The translations under genes and the position numbers were made by a program. 39,662 nucleotides of DNA, from assembly GCA_002338655.1 (NCBI GenBank), contig DDIU01000045.1:285-39946 (forward strand), written 5' to 3'. Shown piece by piece: positions 7,569-16,378 of this stretch (its first letter is position 1; each line of letters starts with the position of its first letter). The stretch comes from Flammeovirgaceae bacterium UBA1842. GTDB lineage: Bacteria > Bacteroidota > Bacteroidia > Cytophagales > Cyclobacteriaceae. Below the pieces are notes generated by a model. That model was not told the origin of the DNA. It was given only the letters and a program-made list of their open reading frames with translations, and searched no databases.

Positions 7569-8771
7569 TTGAGATCAGCCGAGATTCCAAAAAATGAAAG
7601 TGAGCGGATTGCCGCCTTAAAGAGGTATAATATTCTAGATACTCCTCCTGAAGTTGCGTTTGAAGATATAGTGAAATTGGCCTCCTATATATGTAAAACA
7701 CCAATTAGTCAAGTAAGTCTAGTCGATAATAATCGCCTATTTTACAAAGCTAATCTAGGATCTGATATGACAGAAGGCCCTCGTGAAATCAGCTTTTGCC
7801 CACATGCCATACTTGCCGATTCTTTCTTAGAAATTGAGGATGCTTCTAAAGATGATCGTTTTTTTGATAATCCATTAGTAACAGGAGAACATCATGTCCG
7901 ATATTATGCTGGAATGCCTTTGAAATCTAGTGATGGGTTTAATATTGGTACTTTGTGCGTGCTTGATACAAAACCAAGAAAACTTACTAATGAACAAAAA
8001 GAGGCCATTAAAAAACTAGCCCGAAAAGTGGTAAGTGAGTTGGAATTAAGGCTTCAGTATCAAATTCTGAAAGAGAAAGAAATTGAGCTAAAAAAACTTA
8101 ACGAATTTAAAGACAAACTACTCTCCATTATTTCACATGATATACGTGCTCCGTTAAACTCTATTAAAGCGACTTTACAACTGTTAGTAAATGATCAACT
8201 AACAGTATTAGAATTGAAGGGTCTGAACATGCAATTGACGGCTCAGGTTACTAACACACTGGATATGTTAGAAAATTTACTTCGATGGTCGGAAACTAAA
8301 TTATCCAATGGCACACAAATGGACTCTTTTACTTCAAATGAAATAGTACTCGATACTATATCCCTATTCACAGCTGAGGCCTCCAAGAAAGGAGTTAAAA
8401 TTATCAATTTCGATACCAATGTTCCTCTGTACGGTGATTCTGAAATGATAAAAATAGCCATTCGAAACTTAGTGAATAACGCTGTAAAATACTGTCGCAA
8501 TGGAGATTCAATTGAAGTCGGTTCAAAAACAAGTAATGAGCAAAGTGTTATATGGGTAAAAGATACAGGAGTTGGTATGAGACCAGAACAACTTGAAAAC
8601 GTTCTCAATAATAGGTTTTTAACATCTTCTGTTGGAACTGCAGGTGAAAGAGGAATAGGATTAGGCCTAATTCTAATTACAGAATTTATAGCTGCAAATA
8701 ATGGTAGAATTATGGCTTCGAGTACCCCAGGCATAGGCACTGAGTTTCGTATTACGTTGCCAATAGAATAA
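7569..8771 (+). CDS. GAF-domain sensor histidine kinase
   Basis: Soluble 400-residue two-component kinase. Residues 1-25 carry the ENESER/RYNILDTPPE-type motif usual in this group. A GAF domain follows (about 28-165), then a coiled linker and a HisKA domain with His190 in SIISHDIRAPLNSIK. The ATPase domain has an N-box at NLVNNAVKY (300-308), DTGVGM (332-337) and GIGLGL (362-367). No membrane segment is present, so it senses something cytosolic. The start must be TTG at 7569: an in-frame stop lies 13-15 nt upstream and no ATG or GTG precedes the conserved N-terminus. No response regulator is adjacent, so it is an orphan kinase. Its stop abuts that of the convergent ArsC-like gene. Confidence 0.9.
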   Translation: MRSAEIPKNESERIAALKRYNILDTPPEVAFEDIVKLASYICKTPISQVSLVDNNRLFYKANLGSDMTEGPREISFCPHAILADSFLEIEDASKDDRFFDNPLVTGEHHVRYYAGMPLKSSDGFNIGTLCVLDTKPRKLTNEQKEAIKKLARKVVSELELRLQYQILKEKEIELKKLNEFKDKLLSIISHDIRAPLNSIKATLQLLVNDQLTVLELKGLNMQLTAQVTNTLDMLENLLRWSETKLSNGTQMDSFTSNEIVLDTISLFTAEASKKGVKIINFDTNVPLYGDSEMIKIAIRNLVNNAVKYCRNGDSIEVGSKTSNEQSVIWVKDTGVGMRPEQLENVLNNRFLTSSVGTAGERGIGLGLILITEFIAANNGRIMASSTPGIGTEFRITLPIE

Positions 8772-9119
8772 CTAAAGTAATACCAATACTCTCTCAGGAG
8801 GTCTACCAATTATTGCCTGATCACCTTTTACTACAATGGGGCGCTCGATAAGGATAGGGTTTTTAACCATAGCCTCTATCCATTGGTCATCAGTGAGGTC
8901 TTTCCCTTTATAAGAATCCTTGAATATCGACTCCCCTTTTCTAATTAGTTCAAGTGGTTTAATTCCCAATTTCTTAACAATTGCCTTTAATTCTTCTTTT
9001 TTAGGTGTGTCCATAAGGTAGTTAACCACCTTAACATCAACATCCTTATCATTTAAAATATCCAAGGTACACCTGCTCTTACTGCACCGGGCATTATGAT
9101 ATATTGTCAGTTCTGCCAT
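8772..9119 (-). CDS. ArsC-family reductase (arsenate reductase-like)
   Basis: Small thioredoxin-fold protein of 115 residues. The N-terminal motif is HNARCSKSR with Cys12, the nucleophile position of glutaredoxin-linked arsenate reductases, and NPILIERPIVV and GRPPERVL near the C-terminus supply the arginines that bind the oxyanion. ArsC reduces arsenate to arsenite using glutathione and glutaredoxin, but close relatives such as Spx and YffB have other roles. No arsR, arsB or acr3 is present. The gene starts 1 nt after the hslV stop codon, so it is co-transcribed with hslV, which makes a stress or housekeeping role as likely as arsenic resistance. Confidence 0.85.
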   Translation of the reverse strand: MAELTIYHNARCSKSRCTLDILNDKDVDVKVVNYLMDTPKKEELKAIVKKLGIKPLELIRKGESIFKDSYKGKDLTDDQWIEAMVKNPILIERPIVVKGDQAIIGRPPERVLVLL

Positions 9120-9120
9120 A

Positions 9121-9660
9121 TTATTCTATGTTTTCAATAATCAAGTTGTGATTGGTATAAATACAAATATCAGCTGCTATATTGAGGCTTTCCCGGACAA
9201 TCTCTTCTGCGGATAGGTTGGGGGCATGCTTTTTCAAAGCCAAGGCGGCTGATTGGGCATACATTGATCCCGAGCCAATAGCTGCAATTTGATTGTCAGG
9301 TTCAAGCACATCACCCGTTCCAGACAGTACCAGCAGCTCGTCTTTATCGGCTGTGATCAACATGGCTTCCAATTTCCTTAAATACCTGTCCATTCGCCAA
9401 TCCTTCGCGAGTTCTATAGCTGCACGCTTCATGTTGCCACCGTAGGCATTAAGTTTTTCATCAAATCGCTCTAAGAGCGTGAATGCGTCTGCGGTAGAGC
9501 CGGCAAAACCCGTTACAATTTTACCATCTTGTAGTTTTCTGATTTTCTTTACGTTACTCTTAGCTACATAATTACCCATAGTTGCTTGCCCATCAGCACC
9601 AATGGCCACTTTACCATTGTGAATTACAGCAAGCACTGTTGTGGATCTTATTTTTGTCAT
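9121..9660 (-). CDS. hslV: ATP-dependent protease subunit HslV (ClpQ)
   Basis: Proteolytic subunit of the HslUV protease, a cytosolic N-terminal-threonine peptidase that forms a double hexameric ring. The 179-residue sequence aligns along its length with E. coli HslV: VAIGADGQATMGN (18-30), GFAGSTADAFTLLE (51-64), AKDWRMDRYLRKLEAML (85-101), GSGSMYAQSAALA (129-141), DICIYTNHN (163-171). The catalytic Thr is expected at position 7 (STTVLAV), exposed after removal of a 6-residue propeptide, slightly longer than in E. coli. The ATPase partner gene hslU is not in the window. It is followed after 1 nt by the ArsC-like gene. Confidence 0.97.
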   Translation of the reverse strand: MTKIRSTTVLAVIHNGKVAIGADGQATMGNYVAKSNVKKIRKLQDGKIVTGFAGSTADAFTLLERFDEKLNAYGGNMKRAAIELAKDWRMDRYLRKLEAMLITADKDELLVLSGTGDVLEPDNQIAAIGSGSMYAQSAALALKKHAPNLSAEEIVRESLNIAADICIYTNHNLIIENIE

Positions 9661-9682
9661 TTTTTAAACTTTAGATAAATAA

Positions 9683-9703
9683 TGGAAGGGATGCACCCTT
9701 CCA
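9683..9703 (-). terminator. Probable terminator hairpin after the E2 gene
   Basis: TGGAAGGG and CCCTTCCA form a perfect 8-bp stem with a 5-nt loop in the 114-bp gap between E2 and hslV. On the minus strand it is followed by TTATTTAT, a weak U-tract. It may end the E2 transcript or act in the hslV leader. Confidence 0.5.
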
Positions 9704-9774
9704 ATAAATTGTACGGCCATTAACCAAAATGGATTGAAAGAATAGCAGAAATATTCACCACCCGATGAGTGATT

Positions 9775-11406
9775 TTATACTAAAATCCTGACAGGATTTT
9801 CCAATAGATTTTTAAGTGTCTTTAGGAAAGCAGCACCTAATGCCCCATCCACTACCCGGTGGTCACTTGACATAGTCACTTTCATTACACTACCTGGAAC
9901 TAATTGGCCATCTTTTACAATTGCTGTTTCCTTAATGCCTCCCACTGCCAGGATACAAGCATCTGGTGGGTTTATTATTGCAGTAAACTCTTCAATTCCA
10001 AACATTCCTAGGTTTGAAATGGTGAAGGTATTGCCTTCCCAATCTGCCGGTTGTAACTGCTTGTTATGTGCTTTTTCTGCAAGTTGTTTCACCTCACCTG
10101 AAATATGGGAAAGTGATTTGTTATCAGCAAAGCGAATAACAGGTACTAATAGGCCTTCGTCCACTGCAACCGCCACTCCAATATGGATATGGTGGTTATA
10201 CCTGATCTTGTCACCCAACCATGATGAGTTCACTTTCGGATGTTGACGCAATGCCGCTGCCACAGCTTTAATTACAATATCATTATAGCTGATTTTGACT
10301 GGCGAAAATTCGTTCATCGCGGCACGTGCCTCAATGGCCTTGTCCATGTTGATCTCCATGGTAAGGTAAAAATGAGGGGAAGAAAATTTACTTTCTGATA
10401 AACGCTTCGCAATGGTTTTCCTCATTTGTGAAACACTCACTTCTTCAAAAGATTCTTCACCCACTACTTGTGGCAAGCTAATGGCTGTTTTCTCGGCCGT
10501 TACAACTTTTGCAACTGAAGGGGTATATTCCTCAACATCGCGTTTTATAATTCTACCAAAATCACCCGACCCGGTGATATCAGCAAGGTCATATCCTTTT
10601 TCTTCGGCCATTTTCCTCGCCAGTGGCGAAATCTTTATTCTGCCATTATCAGAAGTAGCAGCTCCATTTTTTTGTTCTACCGCTGCCGATTTAGCTACTT
10701 GACTTGTTGAAGCTGAGGCCGTAACTGGCTCTTCTTTTACTTCAGTGGCTTTTTCTGCTTGCTTAGCCGATTGTGCCTTTAATAATTTTTCAAAATCAGC
10801 ACCTTTTTCCCCTATTATGGCCATCACACCATCTACCGCTACTGACTCACCTTCCTTCACCCCGATGTACAATAATGTACCATCCTCATAAGCCTCTAGC
10901 TCCATTGTCGCCTTGTCGGTTTCAACTTCGGCCAGTATATCACCCGACTGCACTTTTTCCCCTACTTTTTTTAGCCATGATGCGATTGTACCTTCAGTCA
11001 TGGTATCACTCATCTTCGGCATTTTTATTACACTCGCCTTAATACCAGATACATCAATGGCTTCCGTATCTGTAGCTGCAGGTGCAGGTGCTTCTTCTTT
11101 TTCTTCCACCTTTTTAGCTGCAGAGCCTCCACCAGCAACTTCTTTAAGTAAGCCGCTTATATCCTCTCCTTTTTTACCGATTATCGCTATCACACCATTT
11201 ACCGGTACTGATTCTTTTTCTTTGATTCCAATATGTAGCAACACCCCGTCTTCATAAGACTCTAATTCCATGGTGGCTTTATCGGTTTCTACCTCTGCCA
11301 AAATATCCCCAGATTTAACTGTATCCCCCTCTTTTACCAACCACGAGGCAATTACCCCCTCTTCCATGGTATCACTCATCTTGGGCATTCTTATTACTTC
11401 AGCCAT
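9775..11406 (-). CDS. pdhC: Pyruvate dehydrogenase E2: dihydrolipoamide acetyltransferase with two lipoyl domains
   Basis: Core subunit of the pyruvate dehydrogenase complex, which moves the acetyl group from lipoamide to CoA. The 543 residues are arranged as lipoyl domain 1 (1-80, lipoyl-lysine Lys43 in ETDKAT), an Ala/Glu/Pro hinge, lipoyl domain 2 (about 124-205, Lys165 in ETDKAT), a second hinge, an E1/E3-binding domain (about 255-295, ISPLARKMAEEKG) and the catalytic domain (about 315-543) with SSDHRVVDG. The MPKMSDTM motif in both lipoyl domains is typical of pyruvate rather than 2-oxoglutarate E2. E1 and E3 genes are not adjacent. A good promoter sits at 11432-11462, so it is transcribed on its own. 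Confidence 0.95.
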   Translation of the reverse strand: MAEVIRMPKMSDTMEEGVIASWLVKEGDTVKSGDILAEVETDKATMELESYEDGVLLHIGIKEKESVPVNGVIAIIGKKGEDISGLLKEVAGGGSAAKKVEEKEEAPAPAATDTEAIDVSGIKASVIKMPKMSDTMTEGTIASWLKKVGEKVQSGDILAEVETDKATMELEAYEDGTLLYIGVKEGESVAVDGVMAIIGEKGADFEKLLKAQSAKQAEKATEVKEEPVTASASTSQVAKSAAVEQKNGAATSDNGRIKISPLARKMAEEKGYDLADITGSGDFGRIIKRDVEEYTPSVAKVVTAEKTAISLPQVVGEESFEEVSVSQMRKTIAKRLSESKFSSPHFYLTMEINMDKAIEARAAMNEFSPVKISYNDIVIKAVAAALRQHPKVNSSWLGDKIRYNHHIHIGVAVAVDEGLLVPVIRFADNKSLSHISGEVKQLAEKAHNKQLQPADWEGNTFTISNLGMFGIEEFTAIINPPDACILAVGGIKETAIVKDGQLVPGSVMKVTMSSDHRVVDGALGAAFLKTLKNLLENPVRILV

Positions 11407-11431
11407 AATATCGTCTTCTTAATTAAGCGTT

Positions 11432-11462
11432 CAAAAATAGGTGTTAATCTGAGTTTATTCAA
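11432..11462 (-). promoter_or_regulatory. Promoter of the E2 gene
   Basis: On the minus strand TTG (11460-11462), a 20-nt spacer and TATTTTTG (11432-11439) match the Bacteroidota promoter. The leader to the ATG at 11406 would be about 20 nt. Confidence 0.65.
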
Positions 11463-11478
11463 CATAACTCAATGAAAT

Positions 11479-14463
11479 TTAAAAGTTGATTCCACCAAAT
11501 ATAATCTCAAGGGATGAGCCTCCTGTATTCCAAAAATTGGAATTCCTGTTTAACACCCGAATCCCTACCTCCAATTCTGGTGCAAAGCGCATAATATTGA
11601 TATCGGTGGTAAGCTCAATGCCATAGGAGGCATAATTACTGTTAACGGTTCGGGAATTAAAAAAATCACCCTCGTTTACATTCCCAATGTCTTCGCCAAA
11701 AAAGTAATTATTGACTGTAGTTTCTTTACCGTAATCAAAAAACAAGTTAGCCTTCAACCTTTTAATATTTAAAAAAGGTCCCAAGGCTATATCGGGATAC
11801 CAAAGTGGTAATGCATAGTTAGCTTGAATGGTACCAAATGTTTGCTCGTTAGGAAATGAGTATCCTCTTGGCTTGAATATCACATTTCTAAAGGAGTATA
11901 TATTGACATCTGGAGAAGTATCCTTCATTTGATAACCAAACCTGAAATTCAAGCTATGGTTTTTAAACAAGCCAGGGAAAAACAAGCCTCCTCTAATGCC
12001 TGTTGTGGCTCCATTAAAATCACCCGCCACAGTATTAAGTTGTTTGAAAACAAAAAACTGACCCCAGCGGCTTGCAATATCCCGGGTACTTTGTTTTATC
12101 AAATTGGTATAGCTGATTTCAAAATCATTAAAGATCATTTCTCCATTGTCCAATTCAGAGCTAGTTACCCCAAAAACGGCCACTGTATCAGAAGGGTCAC
12201 CATTTTGATAGTTTATGATACCACTACCGAAGAAATCGCGACCGGTGTCAGAATTCTTATTCTTAAAATCCGAAATTTGACGGACACCAATTCCATTAGA
12301 AATAGTAAGGTTTTTATGGTATTTGCTTTTTGTTAACAAAAGTGGAATGCTTAAGCCTGCGTTTATCGTTTTTTCTGACCATGAATAATCTGTAGTCTGT
12401 CTATCACCAATTTGGTATTCCAAATCTATTACAGGATACCAGCCTTGATAACTTACGCCTGCCGATGCATAGCCACTACCTTCATTGATATCATAAGTAT
12501 AGCCTAAAGTAACGCTTGTTGTACTCAATACATCTCTTGAAAAAATGCCGAACTGGGCTGTATTCAGATCGGTGGAGGCAAATGGTCCCCAGCTGTGAAT
12601 GTTGACCATGTGCCCCAGCTTGGAATACTTCTTTACCTCATATCTGGTATCGGTTCTAGCATCCAGTAATTCCGTTAATCCCTCCTGCTCTACTATAGGT
12701 TCAATATAATTTACATTCCTATCTTCTACTTCCTCCAAAGGTTTCCAGTTAGCTGGGTTGTTTTCTATTTTAACAATACTTAAACCATTGATGGTGTGTT
12801 CGTTGTAAACGATTTCATCTTTATTTACACTGGCATTGTAAGCTCCATATTTACTGCTCGTCACCTGATATCTCTTTCCTGATTTCAAGTCTTTTGCATA
12901 AATATTGTCAATCCCATTAAATGGCGAATTATAGAACAAGTGGTCACCTGCCAATACCGGTGAGCCAATATTTTCATTGCTGGTGTCAATTAATGTAATA
13001 ATTGCACCTGACTCAACATCAATGGAAACAACGGACTTGCCCTGATCGCTAATCTTTAATACAACTATACTCCTACCATCCTGCGACCATCTTGGCATCC
13101 CTAGTTCGGCATTTTCAGGGTTATCGAATCTTTTGATCTCTTTGCCAGAAAACGCATCGATTATCACAAGGTTGACTCTATTATCGATCGAATTATTTAT
13201 AGTGGCCACTTTATAACCATCGGGAGAAATCGCTGCACCTGAATACCTTGTTTTGGATGTAACCCTTTTCAATTTCCTAGTCGCAAAGTCATAAGATTTG
13301 ATTACCGAATAGGTTTTAGCCCTCCACCGTGGATCAAATTCATTTTCATTCCAATATACCTTGTAATGCGTAGCACTTAGCATACCTGTGTTGCTCATTA
13401 CACCAGTCACTATTTTAGCTATCTCATTCCCATTGGCGTCAACTCTTACCAGCTGCCCCATGTCCGCTAAACCCGATTTAAAGGCCACTATCGAACCGTC
13501 TTCAAGTACCTGAGGAAAAGCATAGTCGGTATAGGTTGAATTACTTCTTTTGGTTATGGTTTGGTATTCTGTAAGTTTCAAGCCTTCCAATTGTTCCCGC
13601 CATTCCTTTTTCAGGTCATCCATCATCATATTATAGTTGTCCACTACAAAATGTCCGGTATGCTTTTTCATGGCATTTGAAAAAGTGAAAGGAATAAATG
13701 GTGTATTAAATGCACTTTTTGAAATGTCATTCCATATTTCAGGTTGACCCGTTCTTCTTCTCAAATGAGCTACCATATAATAACCCATCTTATAGTGATC
13801 CGGAATAAAGTCCTTATAAGACCTCAAATATTGCTTATGGTAATTGATCCGTTTTCCTTCAAGGATATTGGCCCGGAAAACACGGTCAAATGAGGGTATC
13901 CTCCCCCTGCCACTTGGGGTTATGGCCGTTTCCATTAATGTAGCATCACCTTCCCAAAACCACTTTGGTGCCGCTGCGAAGGCCATGCCTGCCTGTGTGT
14001 TTTCACCAAATAGATAGTAAAACACCTTATTAAAACCTGCTTTACTTCTCTGGAATTGAACAATATGTCGATATTCATGCACAGCCAATAAATCCAGCCA
14101 TTTATTGGTCCCCGCAAAATTATAATCCTGTGGGGGCAATGTATAGAACTCTGAACGCCTTGGGGCCAACGTTACAAAACCATTGGAAAGGGCACTGTTA
14201 TTTTGTAATACAATAGATATTCTTTTGGGTGATTTTTTACCCATCGTTGCAGTTTCCGGCTCTCTGATCGTTTCAAGGGTATTGGCTACTTTATTGGCCG
14301 TTTCCTCAAAGCCCTTTGGGAAAATAACTTTAAAACCTGGCGTTTTTATTTGCTCCCACTTTGTTGATGCAGGATTGTTATCCAATATCTGCGATTGCGG
14401 AATGGCGTTAAAGGCTATTAGGGATAGAAGAAAAGAGAAGAAAAATCTAAGCGTATATTTCAT
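11479..14463 (-). CDS. Putative zinc metallopeptidase / TolB-like propeller / outer-membrane beta-barrel fusion
   Basis: A 994-residue envelope protein with three visible parts. After a signal peptide (about 1-23), residues 30-290 resemble the peptidase-MA (gluzincin) fold: HEYRH at 129-133 fits HExxH, and WFWEGDATLME (168-178) supplies a likely third ligand, Glu171. Residues about 300-590 contain repeated strands of the TolB/PD40 type (FPQVLEDGSIVAFKSG, AAISPDGYKVATINN, MPRWSQDGRSIVVLK), a beta-propeller. The last part (about 640-994) is rich in amphipathic strands and ends IIFGGINF with a terminal Phe, typical of outer-membrane barrels. Peptidase activity is inferred from motif and order only. 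It follows a small zinc-ribbon gene by 62 nt. Confidence 0.75.
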   Translation of the reverse strand: MKYTLRFFFSFLLSLIAFNAIPQSQILDNNPASTKWEQIKTPGFKVIFPKGFEETANKVANTLETIREPETATMGKKSPKRISIVLQNNSALSNGFVTLAPRRSEFYTLPPQDYNFAGTNKWLDLLAVHEYRHIVQFQRSKAGFNKVFYYLFGENTQAGMAFAAAPKWFWEGDATLMETAITPSGRGRIPSFDRVFRANILEGKRINYHKQYLRSYKDFIPDHYKMGYYMVAHLRRRTGQPEIWNDISKSAFNTPFIPFTFSNAMKKHTGHFVVDNYNMMMDDLKKEWREQLEGLKLTEYQTITKRSNSTYTDYAFPQVLEDGSIVAFKSGLADMGQLVRVDANGNEIAKIVTGVMSNTGMLSATHYKVYWNENEFDPRWRAKTYSVIKSYDFATRKLKRVTSKTRYSGAAISPDGYKVATINNSIDNRVNLVIIDAFSGKEIKRFDNPENAELGMPRWSQDGRSIVVLKISDQGKSVVSIDVESGAIITLIDTSNENIGSPVLAGDHLFYNSPFNGIDNIYAKDLKSGKRYQVTSSKYGAYNASVNKDEIVYNEHTINGLSIVKIENNPANWKPLEEVEDRNVNYIEPIVEQEGLTELLDARTDTRYEVKKYSKLGHMVNIHSWGPFASTDLNTAQFGIFSRDVLSTTSVTLGYTYDINEGSGYASAGVSYQGWYPVIDLEYQIGDRQTTDYSWSEKTINAGLSIPLLLTKSKYHKNLTISNGIGVRQISDFKNKNSDTGRDFFGSGIINYQNGDPSDTVAVFGVTSSELDNGEMIFNDFEISYTNLIKQSTRDIASRWGQFFVFKQLNTVAGDFNGATTGIRGGLFFPGLFKNHSLNFRFGYQMKDTSPDVNIYSFRNVIFKPRGYSFPNEQTFGTIQANYALPLWYPDIALGPFLNIKRLKANLFFDYGKETTVNNYFFGEDIGNVNEGDFFNSRTVNSNYASYGIELTTDINIMRFAPELEVGIRVLNRNSNFWNTGGSSLEIIFGGINF

Positions 14464-14525
14464 ATTAGCGAGTAAATCTCTAAAATAGAAGATTTTAGAT
14501 TGCCAGTAATATTATCGAGCATTTT

Positions 14526-14681
14526 TTAAAATATGATCAGCCACAAGAAAAGAAGAATCAAAATAAAGGTGATAACACGATAGGTCTTGCTGAAGACAGC
14601 AAACTCATAACCACAAATTGGGCATGTTTTAGCTGACTTCTCAATTTCCATTGCACAGGAAGGGCATTCTTTCTTGGCCAT
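14526..14681 (-). CDS. Small zinc-ribbon membrane protein (51 aa)
   Basis: A short open frame with ATG at 14679-14681 and TAA at 14526-14528. It encodes an N-terminal zinc ribbon with two CxxC pairs (CPSC at 6-9 and CPIC at 20-23, followed by GYEF) and one C-terminal transmembrane helix (about 36-51, rich in Leu, Ile and Phe) ending in IIF. The regular four-cysteine spacing and the helix make chance very unlikely. It is probably an inner-membrane protein with the ribbon in the cytosol. The function is unknown. It lies 62 nt upstream of the peptidase/barrel gene on the same strand and may be co-transcribed. Confidence 0.8.
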   Translation of the reverse strand: MAKKECPSCAMEIEKSAKTCPICGYEFAVFSKTYRVITFILILLFLWLIIF

Positions 14682-14779
14682 AAATAAAGATAAAAAATGA
14701 AACTGAATTTGCCGACTCCCTTTTATAAAATTATTGGAACATTAATTCTTTAATTTTATATTCCTTTATTTCGCAATAC

Positions 14780-15799
14780 GTGAAAATTCTAAAAAATATC
14801 TCCCTCCAACCCTTCAATACTTTTGGTATTAATGCCAAAACGCAATTTTATGTAGAAGCCACTAACATTGCTGAATTGCAAAGTATCCTAAAGTTGTCCG
14901 AATTAAAGAATAGCCATTTGCTTGTCATAGGTGGTGGCAGTAATATTCTACTGACAAAGGATTTTGATGGATTTGTAATTAAAAATAACATACTAGGAAA
15001 AACTATAATTGAGGAAACGAGTGATTATGTGGTGGTGAAAATTGGTGGTGGTGAAAATTGGCATGGGTTTGTAGAGTATGCTATTGCCAATAATTGGGGT
15101 GGTGTTGAAAACCTTTCGCTCATTCCTGGAACAGTGGGTGCCGCACCCATGCAAAATATTGGTGCTTACGGAGTAGAAATTAAGGAGGTGTTTGAATCAC
15201 TTGAGGCTGTGGAAATTGCAACTGGCAAACTCAAAACTTTCAATTCGAAGGATTGTCAATTTGGGTACCGTGAAAGTATTTTTAAGAAGGAGGCCAAAGA
15301 CAAATATATTATTACAGGTGTTTTGCTTAAGCTCAAAAAGCATAGTCATCAATTGAATACGTCCTATGGTGCTATCAAAGACACTTTAATGGAGCAAGGG
15401 ATTTCGAACCCTACAATTAAAGACGTGAGCAAAGCTGTTATCAGTATTCGCCAAAGCAAATTGCCTGATCCCAAAGTAATAGGTAATGCAGGCAGTTTTT
15501 TCAAAAACCCCACAATTGACAAAATAGATTTCGAAGGACTGAGGTTAGAATATTCTGACTTGCCAGGTTATGTGGTTTCACCTACTGAAGTTAAAATTCC
15601 AGCAGCGTGGCTTATTGAGCAATGTGGGTGGAAAGGGGAACGAAGAGGAAATATTGGCGTACACACAAAACAGGCCCTTGTATTGGTTAATTATGGTGGT
15701 GGTGATGGTAGTGAGATTAAAAAACTATCCGAAGATATTCAAAGTTCTGTGGCTGAAAAATTCGGCATTGTATTGAGTGCTGAAGTAAATTTTGTTTGA
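14780..15799 (+). CDS. murB: UDP-N-acetylenolpyruvoylglucosamine reductase
   Basis: Cytosolic FAD enzyme of peptidoglycan synthesis that reduces UDP-GlcNAc-enolpyruvate to UDP-MurNAc with NADPH. The 339 residues match the E. coli-type (type I) family: FNTFGINAKT (13-22), the FAD-binding VIGGGSNILLT (about 49-59), GTVGAAPMQNIGAYGVEI (about 117-134), FGYRESIFK with the active-site Arg (about 156-164), GNAGSFFKNP with the catalytic Ser, and a C-terminal SAEVNFV with the proton-donating Glu. The start is GTG at 14780; no better in-frame ATG precedes the conserved N-terminus. It does not sit in a mur/dcw cluster. Its stop codon directly abuts that of the convergent deaminase gene. Confidence 0.97.
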   Translation: MKILKNISLQPFNTFGINAKTQFYVEATNIAELQSILKLSELKNSHLLVIGGGSNILLTKDFDGFVIKNNILGKTIIEETSDYVVVKIGGGENWHGFVEYAIANNWGGVENLSLIPGTVGAAPMQNIGAYGVEIKEVFESLEAVEIATGKLKTFNSKDCQFGYRESIFKKEAKDKYIITGVLLKLKKHSHQLNTSYGAIKDTLMEQGISNPTIKDVSKAVISIRQSKLPDPKVIGNAGSFFKNPTIDKIDFEGLRLEYSDLPGYVVSPTEVKIPAAWLIEQCGWKGERRGNIGVHTKQALVLVNYGGGDGSEIKKLSEDIQSSVAEKFGIVLSAEVNFV

Positions 15800-16282
15800 T
15801 TAGATCATACTGGTGATGTTGGTCAGTTCACCTTCATATTTCTCCACTTCCACCCCAAATTTTCTCAAAAAATCAAGCCCTTCGTCATTGGCTATGCCCT
15901 TATACTCTGCATAGGAATTGAGATAAATGACTTTTGTGACTCCCATGGTGAATATAATCCTCGAACATGCCAGGCACGGTGACAGCGTCACATACATGGT
16001 AGCTCCCTTTACTTCAGTTTTATTTTGAACGGCATATAGAAGGGCATTTTGCTCCGCATGGATGGCCAGTGAACACCCTCCCTTTGAGTCTCTCGGACAA
16101 CCGGTTTCAGGCCATTCCACATCACAGTTGTTTGTGCCTGCGGGTGGGCCATTATAACCAATGGATATTATCCGGGTTTCTTTGGTCAGCACCGCCCCTA
16201 CGTGTCTCTTAATACAGTGTGACCTTCGTGCAAGGTTTACCGCCAGCTCCATAAATATATCATCGAATTTTGGTCTTTCCAT
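15800..16282 (-). CDS. dCMP deaminase family protein
   Basis: Zinc-dependent cytidine/deoxycytidylate deaminase of 160 residues. The catalytic zinc site is HAEQNAL (75-81, His75 and Glu77) and SPCLACSRI (101-109, Cys103 and Cys106). Extra cysteines and a histidine before this site (HC at 22-23, C53, C62, C70) match the second structural zinc site seen in dCMP deaminases. The enzyme turns dCMP to dUMP for thymidylate synthesis; ComEB of competence operons belongs to the same family. Nothing nearby points to competence, so a nucleotide-salvage role is preferred. Confidence 0.93.
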   Translation of the reverse strand: MERPKFDDIFMELAVNLARRSHCIKRHVGAVLTKETRIISIGYNGPPAGTNNCDVEWPETGCPRDSKGGCSLAIHAEQNALLYAVQNKTEVKGATMYVTLSPCLACSRIIFTMGVTKVIYLNSYAEYKGIANDEGLDFLRKFGVEVEKYEGELTNITSMI

Positions 16283-16378
16283 AGTGCTTACTTGAACGGT
16301 ACAATATTTGAATAGAAGTTGATTATCTTTAATTTTAACTAATCTATTCGATCACAAAGCTAGAAAACAAATATACAT

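Noticed and set aside
8772..9119. Arsenic-resistance operon
   Set aside because: Only the ArsC-like gene is present, joined to hslV; no regulator or efflux gene accompanies it.
9935..11257. Several + strand open frames inside the E2 gene
   Set aside because: They are opposite-strand shadows of the lipoyl and catalytic domains; the E2 frame explains the whole stretch.
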